Origin: Polaromonas sp.
GTDB lineage: Bacteria > Pseudomonadota > Gammaproteobacteria > Burkholderiales > Burkholderiaceae_C
Length of the DNA stretch: 64,000 bases
NCBI GenBank assembly: GCA_013298945.1
Contig: JAAFJR010000001.1
Coordinates: 496,001 to 560,000 of the forward strand
Reading direction: 5' to 3'
The position numbers were made by a program, and so were the translations under genes. Positions 53,106 to 61,058 of this stretch are shown here, one piece after another. Below the pieces are notes generated by a model. That model did no database searches. It had not been told where the DNA came from and saw only the letters and a list, made by a program, of their open reading frames with translations. Positions within the stretch are counted from its first letter, which is position 1. Every line of letters starts with the position of its first letter.

Positions 53106-53783
53106 ATGTTAGTGGAAGCGGATGAAACAATGAATCAGCAGCTTATTTTGAACGATCCTGTGGGTCGATTGTTGCACTTGATGGAGGCTGATGCCTCTAA
53201 GCGCATCATCATCGGTGTCGTCGGGTTGCCTGGCTCGGGTAAAAGCACGATTGCTGCTAAATTCGTCGATGCAGTCAATGAGCACACAAATGCCAAAACT
53301 GCTGTTGCGCTCAGCATGGATGGCTTTCACTTAACAAAAGCGGCTTTGGCGCAGTTTGCTGACCCTGCAGCGGCTTTACAAAGACGTGGTTCACCTTGGA
53401 CGTTTGACCCTGCGGGCTTGGCGAGTAAATTACAACAATTACGGCATAACACTGCTGCATCAAGCACTTGGCCAGATTTTCAACATGGCGTGGGCGACCC
53501 TGTGGCAGATGCGATTGTGGTTGAACCGTCCGTCAAACTCATCATCGTCGAAGGGTTGTACCTGCTGCACAAAGAGCGTGGTTGGAATTTGATTGGTCTG
53601 CTCGACGAATGCTGGTATCAGGACACAAGCATGGATGTGTCCATGGACCGCTTGGTGAAGCGGCACATGGCATCGTGGGGTTTCAGCCGAGAGCAGGCGC
53701 TGCAGAGGCTGGCGATGAATGACAGATTGAATGCAGATATTGTTTTGCAAAGCCGAGAACGAGCAGATTATTTTGTACTCTAA
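53106..53783 (+). CDS. P-loop nucleoside/sugar kinase-like protein
   Basis: A 225-residue P-loop kinase resembling the uridine kinase / phosphoribulokinase / pantothenate kinase group. Walker A is VGLPGSGKSTIAAKF; ALSMDGFHLTKAAL is the substrate-side motif; Walker B-like LIIVEGLYLLH follows; the lid region has VKRHMASWGFSREQAL. ATG 53106 was taken; ATG 53130 is an alternative with a similar weak ribosome site. Substrate unknown (fructose, nucleoside or pantothenate are possible by family). Confidence 0.85.
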   Translation: MLVEADETMNQQLILNDPVGRLLHLMEADASKRIIIGVVGLPGSGKSTIAAKFVDAVNEHTNAKTAVALSMDGFHLTKAALAQFADPAAALQRRGSPWTFDPAGLASKLQQLRHNTAASSTWPDFQHGVGDPVADAIVVEPSVKLIIVEGLYLLHKERGWNLIGLLDECWYQDTSMDVSMDRLVKRHMASWGFSREQALQRLAMNDRLNADIVLQSRERADYFVL

Positions 53784-53800
53784 ATTTTGTACTTTTAACT

Positions 53801-54820
53801 TTATTTATAGAGTTGAAAGTACCACTGCACAAAGTGAAAAAACACAGGCGCGGCAAAACACAGCGCATCCACGCGGTCTAGCAAGCCACCTGCGCCCGTC
53901 ACGCCAGCGCGCATGTTGCCGCGCTCGCTGCGCCAAATAGGAATACCACGGTCACGCTTCAGCGCTTTCATCACCAAATGTCCCGGTGAACCAGCCACGC
54001 AAGCCACAAATGCCATAGCAAATGCTTGCCCAGGTTTGAAAGGGGTGATGCCAGCCAGCACCCCACCTAAAACACTGCCCACGCTGACGCCAATAAAAGC
54101 ACTCAACCAGTTGAAACTTTGGCTGATGTTGGGCACAAACGGCGTGCGCCGCCAAATGCGGGACACCAAGTGCTGCACCAGCTGACTGACTTGCACAACG
54201 ATGACGAGGAAAAACACCAAGAATGAGTTTTTGTTGTCGTAATTCGGAAAGTTCAGCAACAGCAGCGCTGGCACATGGCTGAGCCCATAAATACACACCA
54301 TGATGCCCCACTGCAGCTTGGCGTTGCGCTCCAAAAACCGATCTGCATCGCCGGCCAACGCGCTGACAACTGGAATCAATAGAAAAACATAAACCGGAAT
54401 AAACACGGTGAACAGCTCAAACCGCGCTGTCGCCACCAGCCAGTATTGCAGAGGCAAAATCGCAAAGAAAGCCAAAATCAAACTGCGGTGGTCGCCACGT
54501 TTGGTGGGGGAGAGTGTTAAAAACTCGCGCAAGCAAAAGAACGACACAAAGCCAAACAACACAATCGCGACGCTAGCGCCTGAAATCCAACCCAGCCAAA
54601 ACACTAGCGCCATCATCCAACTGGTGCTGACAACGCCTTCAAAATTGCGCAAATCATGGTGCCTGCGCATCGCTTTGGCCTCGTCTTCGTAGCTGCGCAA
54701 CGACAGCAAAAATGCCCCAATGCTGGCCAGAAGTAGCACGCCAAACACGATGACAAACAACGCCCCGACTTGCTGATTAGTGGTCAGGTTTTTGAGGGAT
54801 TGGTAGGTGCCGAATTGCAT
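53801..54820 (-). CDS. phosphatidate cytidylyltransferase-like membrane protein
   Basis: A 339-residue polytopic CdsA-family protein, about eight helices. The C-terminal signature is present but altered: KALKRDRGIPIW then GVTGAGGLLDRVDALCF, where the usual HGG before x-DR is AGG. The DRxD pair is kept. It probably makes CDP-diacylglycerol or a related activated lipid. It lies 15 bases upstream of the stop of the PlsC-like gene on the same strand, so the pair likely works in phospholipid synthesis. Confidence 0.85.
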   Translation of the reverse strand: MQFGTYQSLKNLTTNQQVGALFVIVFGVLLLASIGAFLLSLRSYEDEAKAMRRHHDLRNFEGVVSTSWMMALVFWLGWISGASVAIVLFGFVSFFCLREFLTLSPTKRGDHRSLILAFFAILPLQYWLVATARFELFTVFIPVYVFLLIPVVSALAGDADRFLERNAKLQWGIMVCIYGLSHVPALLLLNFPNYDNKNSFLVFFLVIVVQVSQLVQHLVSRIWRRTPFVPNISQSFNWLSAFIGVSVGSVLGGVLAGITPFKPGQAFAMAFVACVAGSPGHLVMKALKRDRGIPIWRSERGNMRAGVTGAGGLLDRVDALCFAAPVFFHFVQWYFQLYK

Positions 54821-54835
54821 GGATTTCTTTGTTCG

Positions 54836-55480
54836 CTACACATCTCTGAGATGCATCACCGCCAAACGAGCACGGTCCAAAAAAGCGCGGCGGTCTTCAT
54901 CTGGCTCAATTTGCATGGGCGCACCAAACGTGACAGAACACAGCACTGGCACAGGCACGTATTCGCCCTTGGGCATCACACGTTGGATGTTGTTGATCCA
55001 GGCCGGAATCAAGACCACATTCGGAAACTTCTGAGCCAAGTTGTACAGGCCAGATTTGAAGGGCAGCGGCTCTTGCGCCTGGCCGCGCATGCCTTCGGGG
55101 AAGATGATGATGGAGTCGCCGCTGGCCAGCGCGTTGATCAAGGGTTGTAAGGGGTCTTCAGCCTCGCTGCGGTCACGAACCACGTAGACGACGTTGAACA
55201 CGGCAGTGGTTATCCACTTCCTAAACGGTGTTTTAGTCCAATAGTCTTTGGCAGCGGCAGCTCGCGTCACGCTGCGAAGCTCTTCGGGCAAAGCCGCCCA
55301 AATCATCACCAAATCGGCGTTGCTTTGGTGGTTGGCGAAGTAAATGCGCTGCTCAGCCTTGGGCGGGCAGCCATACCAGCGGGCTTGTGAGCCAGTCAAA
55401 AGACGGATCAAGCCCAGCAGTAAATAACTCATCAGTTTGGCGCGCATGGTGCTAGCGATGATACCTGACCCAAGCCCCAT
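54836..55480 (-). CDS. 1-acylglycerol-3-phosphate acyltransferase-like protein
   Basis: A 214-residue PlsC-family acyltransferase. HX4D is NHQSNAD (His-Asp catalytic pair) at about residue 49; the second block is VYVVRDRSEAED and the third FPEGMRG. A hydrophobic N-terminal segment (MSYLLLGLIRLLTG) suggests membrane association. ATG 55447 is an alternative start. It precedes the CdsA-like gene; phosphatidate made here would be the substrate of that enzyme. Confidence 0.87.
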   Translation of the reverse strand: MGLGSGIIASTMRAKLMSYLLLGLIRLLTGSQARWYGCPPKAEQRIYFANHQSNADLVMIWAALPEELRSVTRAAAAKDYWTKTPFRKWITTAVFNVVYVVRDRSEAEDPLQPLINALASGDSIIIFPEGMRGQAQEPLPFKSGLYNLAQKFPNVVLIPAWINNIQRVMPKGEYVPVPVLCSVTFGAPMQIEPDEDRRAFLDRARLAVMHLRDV

Positions 55481-55516
55481 GCCGAACCCTGAGTCGCCAC
55501 TGGTGGCGCTGAAATT

Positions 55517-56455
55517 TCATTCAGGATTGAGCTTCATACCCAAAGTAAGTTGGCTAATGTTATGACGCATCATTAGGAGATAAGTCGAACCAGTTTTTTC
55601 TGGCATTGACAAAGCGTCTGCATATAAATTCCCGCCTAAGCTGACACCCGCATCTTTGCTCAGCTGAGACAAAAGTTTAGGGTTGCTCATATTTTCCGTG
55701 AATACGGCTTTGATTTTTTCGCGTTGGATTTGCTTAATTAGCTGCGCTACGCCTTTCGCACTTGGCTCAGCATCGGTAGACATACCTTGAGCCGCTAAAA
55801 ATTTGATATCGTATTGCGCAGCTAGGTAGCCAAAAGCATCGTGCGAGGTAATAACCTTACGCTTGTCTGCTGGGATAGCCGAGAATTGTGATTTGGCCCA
55901 TTGGTCAAGCGTCTGCAGCTCTTTGACGTAGGCATATGCATTTGTGTTGTAAATTGAAGCACTTACGGGGTCAATTTTTGTTAAAGCAGCTGCAATGTTG
56001 CGAACATAGATAACTACGTTGTTAGGGTTTTGCCACGCATGCGGATCAGTTTCAGCATGGTTGTGATTTTTTTCTTTAGGCATAGTTCGTTGTTTAACAC
56101 CGCTGGAGGCAAGCACGGACTGCCCTTTATAAGCTGTTGATTTGACGAGTTTCTGCATCCACGGCTCAAATCCAAGCCCATTCATGACCAGTAACTTGGC
56201 TTGCAACAGGGCTTTTGCGTCTGAAGGCCTAGGCTCAAAGACATGCGCATCTTCGTCGGGTCCGACCAATGTCGTCACTGCTACGCGCTCGGCGCCAACA
56301 ACGCGTACGAGGTCGCCCAAAATACTGAAGCTGGCGAGAACGGGTATTTTTTCTGCGGCATGGACGTTGCTAGTCAACATGAGTGCAGTACTTAAACCGA
56401 TACCGATACCGGTGCAGATTCTGAGAAGGATTTTTTTATAGATTGAATTTTTCAT
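55517..56455 (-). CDS. znuA: zinc ABC transporter substrate-binding protein
   Basis: A 312-residue periplasmic metal-binding protein of the cluster A-I (ZnuA) family. The signal peptide is about 1-33. Metal ligands: DEDAHVFEPRPSDA (first His), TDPHAWQNP (second His), TSHDAFGYLAAQYD (third His) and a C-terminal Asp region (GGNLYADALS). A short KEKNHNHAETD loop is the mini-version of the ZnuA His-rich loop. Third gene after znuC and znuB; a simple-sequence stretch separates it from znuB. Confidence 0.92.
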   Translation of the reverse strand: MKNSIYKKILLRICTGIGIGLSTALMLTSNVHAAEKIPVLASFSILGDLVRVVGAERVAVTTLVGPDEDAHVFEPRPSDAKALLQAKLLVMNGLGFEPWMQKLVKSTAYKGQSVLASSGVKQRTMPKEKNHNHAETDPHAWQNPNNVVIYVRNIAAALTKIDPVSASIYNTNAYAYVKELQTLDQWAKSQFSAIPADKRKVITSHDAFGYLAAQYDIKFLAAQGMSTDAEPSAKGVAQLIKQIQREKIKAVFTENMSNPKLLSQLSKDAGVSLGGNLYADALSMPEKTGSTYLLMMRHNISQLTLGMKLNPE

Positions 56456-56474
56456 AGTGATTTATTAGAGGCAA

Positions 56475-56521
56475 GTAGATAGATAGAGATAGATAGAGAT
56501 AGAGAAGAGAGAAGAGAGAAG
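56475..56521. repeat. simple-sequence tract between znuB and znuA
   Basis: About six loose units of (A)GATAGATAG followed by GAGAAGA units. It lies in the 102-base gap between the znuB stop and the znuA start on the minus strand, where it reads as a pyrimidine-rich leader. A 66-codon open frame over it is Leu/Ser/Tyr-only and not a gene. Confidence 0.8.
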
Positions 56522-56557
56522 GGTAAGTAGAAGAAAGGGTATAAAAACAAATAAAAA

Positions 56558-57439
56558 TCAAGCAATGCGGTGCTGTTTAGGCCATAAATGCTGCAACCAA
56601 CCTTGGGGCGCTGCAAGCAACGACAGGAAATACAGCAAGCCTGCGCATCCAATGATGGTCGAGCCTGAGGGCGTATCTAAGTGATATGAAAGTAATAAGC
56701 CAGCTGCCCCAGCCAGAAATGCTTGTAAGCAAGCGTTTAGCAGTTGTGTTGGCAATTTGTCGTGCCATAGTCTGGCAGACACAGCGGGTAGCATCATCAA
56801 ACCGACCGCCATGAGTGTGCCCAATGTTTGATAACCGGCAACAAGGTTAACAACCACCAACATCAAAAACGATTGCTGCCAAAGCCAGCCGCGCCTGCCT
56901 GCGCTTGCTAGAAACAAAGGGTCAAAGCTTTCAAATACCAGACCTCTGTACATCAGTGCCAAAATTACAAGGCTGCTGGTCGCAACACCTGCAACCAGCA
57001 TCAAGCCTTGCTCATTGACGCCCAAAGCACTTCCAAACAAAATATGCAGCAAATCAAGTTGTGAGCCGTGCCTAGTAATCAGTGTCACACCAAGCGCAAG
57101 CGCGATCAGATAAATGGCAGCTAAGCTTGCGTCTTCCTTGAGTGTCGTAAATCGACTGACAATGCTCGCGAATCCTGCAACCAAAATACCAGCTACCACA
57201 CCACCTAGCATCATTGCAGTCAAAGATAGACCAAAAAACATAAAACCAATAGCCACACCAGGCAGGACGGCATGACTGAGAACGTCACCTAATAAACTCA
57301 TGCGCCTTAGCGTCAAGAAAACACCGATTGGCGCTGCACTCAATGACAGTGCTAAAACTGCAACCAGAGCGCGCCGCATGAACGCAAATTCAACAAAAGG
57401 CGTTATAAATGTGTTTTGGAATAATTCAAAAAATTGCAT
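56558..57439 (-). CDS. znuB: zinc ABC transporter permease
   Basis: A polytopic permease of about 293 residues in the ABC-3 family, with eight or so helices: VLALSLSAAPIGVFLTLRRMSLLGDVLSHAVLPGVAIGF (TM with the coupling-loop GDVLSHAVLPG), YLIALALGVTLI and LVAGYQTLGTLMAVGLMMLPAVSARL. ATG 57437-57439 overlaps the znuC stop by one base (TGATG), so the two are translationally coupled. Confidence 0.92.
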   Translation of the reverse strand: MQFFELFQNTFITPFVEFAFMRRALVAVLALSLSAAPIGVFLTLRRMSLLGDVLSHAVLPGVAIGFMFFGLSLTAMMLGGVVAGILVAGFASIVSRFTTLKEDASLAAIYLIALALGVTLITRHGSQLDLLHILFGSALGVNEQGLMLVAGVATSSLVILALMYRGLVFESFDPLFLASAGRRGWLWQQSFLMLVVVNLVAGYQTLGTLMAVGLMMLPAVSARLWHDKLPTQLLNACLQAFLAGAAGLLLSYHLDTPSGSTIIGCAGLLYFLSLLAAPQGWLQHLWPKQHRIA

Positions 57440-58251
57440 CACATAACGCCTTTGAGTGGTGTATGTGGACTCGTGAGTGACATAGCAATCTGCGTGTCGA
57501 TATGACATACCGCTGCCGTGTCATCCCACGCCTCTGTCATCTCGCGAGACCGGCGCAAATTCGCTTCCGTTAGAACATCTTCAGTCTTCCCCCAAGCTAC
57601 CAACTCACGCGCTAGCATGAGTGTGTTTGGAAAATGGGCGCGCACAATCGCATCATCGTGAAGCACGGCTATGATGGTGCGTTTTTGACCGTGCCATTGG
57701 TGTATCAAAGACAAAAGCCCCGATAAAGTTTTCGTATCAACAGCGTTAAACGGTTCATCTAGCAAGAATAAATCTGCATCTTGTACTAAAAGGCGGGCAA
57801 ATAGTGCGCGTTGTAGTTGTCCACCAGACAAGCTGCCTACATTACGATTTTCAAATCCTTGTAAACCAACTGCAGTTAAGGCTAAATTGATTCGTTCAAG
57901 TATAGGGCTAGTAACCATACCCCAAGCACCTGAGTCATGCCAACACCCAAGCAAAACGCAATCACGCACGCTGATAGGAAAACTGCGATCTATTTCAGTA
58001 ACTTGCGGCAAATATGCGATACGTTGGTGTGGCACCAGCACAGTTAATTGGGATTCGACTATGGGCATCAGCCCCATGATGCTTTTGAGTAGCGTGCTTT
58101 TACCAGAACCGTTAGGGCCAACAACAGCTGTGAGTGAACCTTGCGGAAAATACCCTGTAAGGTGGTGCAGCGCAGGATGCGAGCGGTAGCTGACAGTTAA
58201 ATTGTCAAGACAAACAGCTGCTGTATCCATAAAAGGTGCGGTCAAGGTCAT
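57439..58251 (-). CDS. znuC: zinc ABC transporter ATPase
   Basis: A 270-residue ATPase of the zinc/manganese importer class. Walker A is VVGPNGSGKSTLLKSIMG, signature GSLSGGQLQRALFARLL, Walker B DADLFLLDEPFNAVD. The C-terminus carries an extra ~25 residues with CHIDTQIA. Its ATG overlaps the small upstream gene by ATGA and its stop overlaps the znuB start, so three frames are tightly coupled. Probably repressed by zinc via the Fur-family protein encoded divergently. Confidence 0.92.
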   Translation of the reverse strand: MTLTAPFMDTAAVCLDNLTVSYRSHPALHHLTGYFPQGSLTAVVGPNGSGKSTLLKSIMGLMPIVESQLTVLVPHQRIAYLPQVTEIDRSFPISVRDCVLLGCWHDSGAWGMVTSPILERINLALTAVGLQGFENRNVGSLSGGQLQRALFARLLVQDADLFLLDEPFNAVDTKTLSGLLSLIHQWHGQKRTIIAVLHDDAIVRAHFPNTLMLARELVAWGKTEDVLTEANLRRSREMTEAWDDTAAVCHIDTQIAMSLTSPHTPLKGVM

Positions 58252-58355
58252 TGTGAAATCTCAGTCAACGCCCAAAATACAGCTATCCATAAAAAACAGA
58301 TGATTGGCGTTACGGCGGCGATGCGCAGCCATGCTGGCCAGGCTAGCAAAGACAT
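58248..58355 (-). CDS. small membrane protein overlapping znuC, 35 aa
   Basis: ATG at 58353-58355; the sequence begins MSLLAWPAWLRIAAV and continues TPIICFLWIAVFWALTEISQ. One hydrophobic helix (about 12-30) rich in Trp. The stop overlaps the znuC start by 4 bases (ATGA). The frame continues upstream to GTG (58385) or TTG (58403), so the N-terminus may be longer. The tight coupling argues that it is translated. No family recognised; inner membrane inferred. Confidence 0.55.
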   Translation of the reverse strand: MSLLAWPAWLRIAAVTPIICFLWIAVFWALTEISQ

Positions 58356-58493
58356 ACTAGGTTTTATTTGCGAATTTGCATGCACTGGTTGTTTCTTATT
58401 CAAAATTTTTATTTGTGTTCAGTTGTGAGTCGTGATGTAAAGTTGCGAAACTGGCACGAATCTGAGGCGATTTGGTAAAGGTTTGGTGTAATA

Positions 58494-58511
58494 ATGCAAC
58501 TTGATTGCGGT
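58494..58511. promoter_or_regulatory. candidate Zur box 1
   Basis: ATGCAACTTGATTGCGGT contains GCAA-N5-TTGC, an imperfect palindrome. A second site of the same form is centred 25 bp away. Both lie upstream of the Fur-family gene and between it and znuC, the expected place for Zur operators. Confidence 0.6.
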
Positions 58512-58518
58512 TATTTTA

Positions 58519-58536
58519 ACGCAACTTGGTTGCATT
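58519..58536. promoter_or_regulatory. candidate Zur box 2
   Basis: ACGCAACTTGGTTGCATT, also GCAA-N5-TTGC, and nearly the mirror of box 1 (both share GCAACTTG on the top strand). It is 22 bases before the start codon of the Fur-family gene. Confidence 0.6.
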
Positions 58537-58557
58537 TATTGCGGGTATGAGAATTTT

Positions 58558-59085
58558 ATGGAAAACAAAGTGCGTCATGTCGATCTGCAAATTTCTGAGG
58601 ATCCCATTAATTCGCTTCTGATGGCGCATGGGTTACGCCGCACGGCTGCAGCGCGCGTGGTGCTAGGCTGGATGCTGGCTCACTCTGAAACGAGCTATAC
58701 CCACGCCCAGTTGCAAGTAATGTTGCAGGAGCAAAATTTAGATCGGGTCACGCTGTATCGGCTCATTGATCGACTGACCCAAGTCGGGCTATTGCTTTGC
58801 CGTGTTGATAAAGACCGAGTGCGGCGCTACCAAGCCATGCCTGCAAGCGTTCATGCCACGCCACACTTTGAATGCCAGAGCTGTCTTCGTGACCAATCGC
58901 TGAGCGGCTCGCTGTGGCCTAGCTCCGAAGAGCTTGACCATGCGACGCGCAATGCCCTGCAAGCACTCAAAGCGCTAGGTTACCAAGGTGTCAGCGTTGA
59001 TTTTGCAGTGCGCGGTGTGTGTGCCGATTGCACCTCAGAGAAGAATCAAGCAGGTGCATCAAAACAAAGTGAGACCTTTGCATGA
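58558..59085 (+). CDS. zur: Fur family transcriptional regulator, Zur-like
   Basis: A 175-residue Fur-superfamily repressor. The winged helix is AHGLRRTAAARVVLGWMLAHSETSYTHAQLQVMLQEQNLDRVTLYRLIDRLTQVGLL. Two CxxC pairs (FECQSC, GVCADC) build the structural zinc site. ATG 58558 chosen; the frame is open from TTG 58501 inside the boxes. The assignment as Zur rests on its location beside znuCBA and a zinc-type exporter operon. Its stop overlaps the next ATPase gene by 4 bases (ATGA). Confidence 0.85.
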   Translation: MENKVRHVDLQISEDPINSLLMAHGLRRTAAARVVLGWMLAHSETSYTHAQLQVMLQEQNLDRVTLYRLIDRLTQVGLLLCRVDKDRVRRYQAMPASVHATPHFECQSCLRDQSLSGSLWPSSEELDHATRNALQALKALGYQGVSVDFAVRGVCADCTSEKNQAGASKQSETFA

Positions 59086-59780
59086 TTAGCAGCTCGCAAC
59101 TCACTTACGCGTACCTCAAAGGTGAGGCCTTGGCTTTTACTGATGTGCAGCTTTCTCAATGCGAAACGCTGGTGCTGCGCGGCAATTCCGGCTCTGGCAA
59201 ATCAACTTGGCTCGCGCTTTTGGCGGGTTTGCTCACGCCACAAGCGGGTGAATTAATCGTGGCAGGGCAGCGCTTGAACGGTTTGAGCAACACCGTACGA
59301 GATGCTTGGCGGGCTAAAAACTTGGGGTTTTTGCCGCAAAAGCTGCATCTAAGTGAAGCGCTGACAGTGGCTGAAAATCTGCAATTAGCCTATTTTGCAG
59401 CTGGTTTACCGCTCAATGCGGCCACGAAAACTCATATTGAAAGCACGTTAGCGTCTTTGGGTTTGGCTGATTTTGCGCAGCGCAAGCCGTCTACGCTCTC
59501 AGGCGGGCAAGCGCAGCGCGTGGCTTTGGCGCGGGCGGTGCTGTTGAATCCTAAGATTATTTTGGCGGATGAACCGACAGCAAGTTTGGACGATGAAGCC
59601 GCTAGTTCTGCTTTGGCGCTGCTGCAAGCCTGTGCCGCGCGTTGTCATGCGACTTTGGTGGTCGCAACGCATGATTTCAGGGTTTCTGAAGTCTTAAAAA
59701 CAGCTAAAACGCTTGAATTTGCCAAAAATAGTGCTCAAATTGGCACTCAGTCGTCGTATTTATTGCCTAAGATGCTATGA
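59082..59780 (+). CDS. ABC transporter ATPase of the zinc locus, LolD/MacB type
   Basis: A 232-residue ATPase. Walker A is GNSGSGKSTW, Q-loop LGFLPQKLHLS, signature STLSGGQAQRVALARAV, Walker B KIILADEPTASLDD, switch His in VATHDFRVSEVL. The last ~18 codons (from about NSAQIGTQSS to PKML) come from repeat copy 14, so the native C-terminus may have been replaced. It pairs with the FtsX-type permease that follows. The set resembles the Zur-regulated PA4063-PA4066-type operon of pseudomonads, as I recall it. Confidence 0.9.
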   Translation: MISSSQLTYAYLKGEALAFTDVQLSQCETLVLRGNSGSGKSTWLALLAGLLTPQAGELIVAGQRLNGLSNTVRDAWRAKNLGFLPQKLHLSEALTVAENLQLAYFAAGLPLNAATKTHIESTLASLGLADFAQRKPSTLSGGQAQRVALARAVLLNPKIILADEPTASLDDEAASSALALLQACAARCHATLVVATHDFRVSEVLKTAKTLEFAKNSAQIGTQSSYLLPKML

Positions 59781-59791
59781 ATATAATAGCA
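59732..59791 (+). repeat. interspersed repeat copy 14, supplies stop and start of two genes
   Basis: TCGTCGTATTTATTGCCTAA then GATGCTATGAATATAATAGC. The hairpin GCTAT-N7-ATAGC is perfect. Inside it, ATGA is both the end of the ATPase frame (stop TGA 59778-59780) and the start (ATG 59777) of the permease. Confidence 0.88.
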
Positions 59792-61000
59792 TTATCGTTT
59801 AAATACTTATGGTCACGTCCGCTAGCTGCAGGGTTGAATGTGCTGTTATTGGCACTTGGCGTCGCCTCCATCACGCTGGTTTTGCTGACCAGCAGCCAAA
59901 TCGACCATGCCTTTGAGCGCGATTTGAAAGGCATTGATGTCGTCGTTGGTTCCAAAGGCAGCCCCATGCAGTTGATTTTGGCGGGCGTGTTTCATATAGA
60001 TACTCCAGCTGGCAATATTCCATTGGCTGAGGTGCAAAGCCTGCAAAAGGATGCGCGTGTGGAGAAGTTGATTCCGCTAAGCTTGGGGGATAGCTTCAGA
60101 GGTTTTCGGATTGTGGGAACAACTGTGGATTATGTGACGCACTACGATGCAAAATTGGCAGACACCAAGGTAAAAGGCGCAATGTTCAAAGCCCCGTTGG
60201 AAGCCGTTATTGGCGCTGAAGTTGCAGCAAATACGGGCTTGGCAACAGGGAATAGCTTCATCGGCTCGCACGGACTAGGCGCAGAAGGCCACGCCCACGG
60301 TGCGACGCCGTACCAAGTCACCGGCGTGCTTGCACCTTGTAGCTGCGTGCTAGACAGGTTGATTTTGACAGCTACCGAATCCGTCTGGCGGGTGCATGAA
60401 AAAGCCATTGAGGGCGACACACCGCTAGACGCTGAGGATAAAAAAGCCATTGAAGACGACCGCGAGGTGACGATGGCGTTGATTCGCTACAAAAGCCCTT
60501 TGGCAGCGGTGAGTTTTCCGAGGTTTGTCAACACAACGACAAATATGCAAGCCGCAGCGCCAGCCATTGAAATCACCCGTTTACTGCGCATGGTGGGGGT
60601 GGGGACAGATGTATTGCGCGGTTTTGGTGCGGTTTTGCTTTTAACGGCCGGTTTGAGCGTGTTTATCGCCCTGTGGAACGCCGTGCGCGAGCGCCGCGCT
60701 GACTTGGCCATGCTGCGCATGCTAGGTGCTAGCCCGCAAAAAGTGGCGGGTTTGCTGGTGTGTGAGGCGCTGTGGTTGGCACTTTTGGCATCTATTTTGG
60801 GATTATTTCTGGGCCACCTCTTGACAGGTGCTGTAGGCTATTTATTGCAGGCTGAAAAATCCATACCCGTCACGGGTTGGATGTGGCTTGTTGAAGAGTG
60901 GGCAATACCCGCTACAGCCGCTGTGGTTGCCATACTGGCTGCCTTGCTACCAGCGATGGCGGCGTATCGGGTTGATGTTCAATCTTTGTTGAAATCTTAG
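59777..61000 (+). CDS. ABC transporter permease of the zinc locus, FtsX/MacB type
   Basis: A 407-residue permease with TM1 (about 18-38, AGLNVLLLALGVASITLVLL), a periplasmic MacB_PCD-like domain, and three C-terminal helices (FGAVLLLTAGLSVFIALWNAVRERRADLAMLRMLGAS and on). The periplasmic domain has a His cluster (GSHGLGAEGHAHGATPY) and CSC (APCSCVLDRL), which could touch metal. It overlaps the ATPase by ATGA inside repeat copy 14. Direction of transport and substrate are unknown; the FtsX type suggests export or mechanotransmission. Confidence 0.88.
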   Translation: MNIIALSFKYLWSRPLAAGLNVLLLALGVASITLVLLTSSQIDHAFERDLKGIDVVVGSKGSPMQLILAGVFHIDTPAGNIPLAEVQSLQKDARVEKLIPLSLGDSFRGFRIVGTTVDYVTHYDAKLADTKVKGAMFKAPLEAVIGAEVAANTGLATGNSFIGSHGLGAEGHAHGATPYQVTGVLAPCSCVLDRLILTATESVWRVHEKAIEGDTPLDAEDKKAIEDDREVTMALIRYKSPLAAVSFPRFVNTTTNMQAAAPAIEITRLLRMVGVGTDVLRGFGAVLLLTAGLSVFIALWNAVRERRADLAMLRMLGASPQKVAGLLVCEALWLALLASILGLFLGHLLTGAVGYLLQAEKSIPVTGWMWLVEEWAIPATAAVVAILAALLPAMAAYRVDVQSLLKS

Positions 61001-61010
61001 TTTTGTATTC

Positions 61011-61039
61011 TTGACATTTTTATCTTTATTTTTTATTTA
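61011..61039 (+). promoter_or_regulatory. internal sigma70-type promoter
   Basis: TTGACA, 17 bases, TATTTA. It lies just after the permease stop and 20 bases before the small periplasmic gene, which also has GGAG 7 bases before its ATG. It would allow separate expression of the last two genes. Confidence 0.55.
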
Positions 61040-61058
61040 ACTTTAATGGAGAACTTTC

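Noticed and set aside
56452-56652. 66-codon frame on the minus strand rich in Leu, Ser and Tyr
   Set aside because: Product of the GATA/GAGA simple-sequence tract and the antisense of flanking genes; no start signal.
60836-60920. Repeat-like words (GGCTATTTATTGCAGG, CGCTACAGCC) inside the zinc-locus permease
   Set aside because: Only short matches, wrong order and no hairpin; they are ordinary codons of a conserved membrane region.
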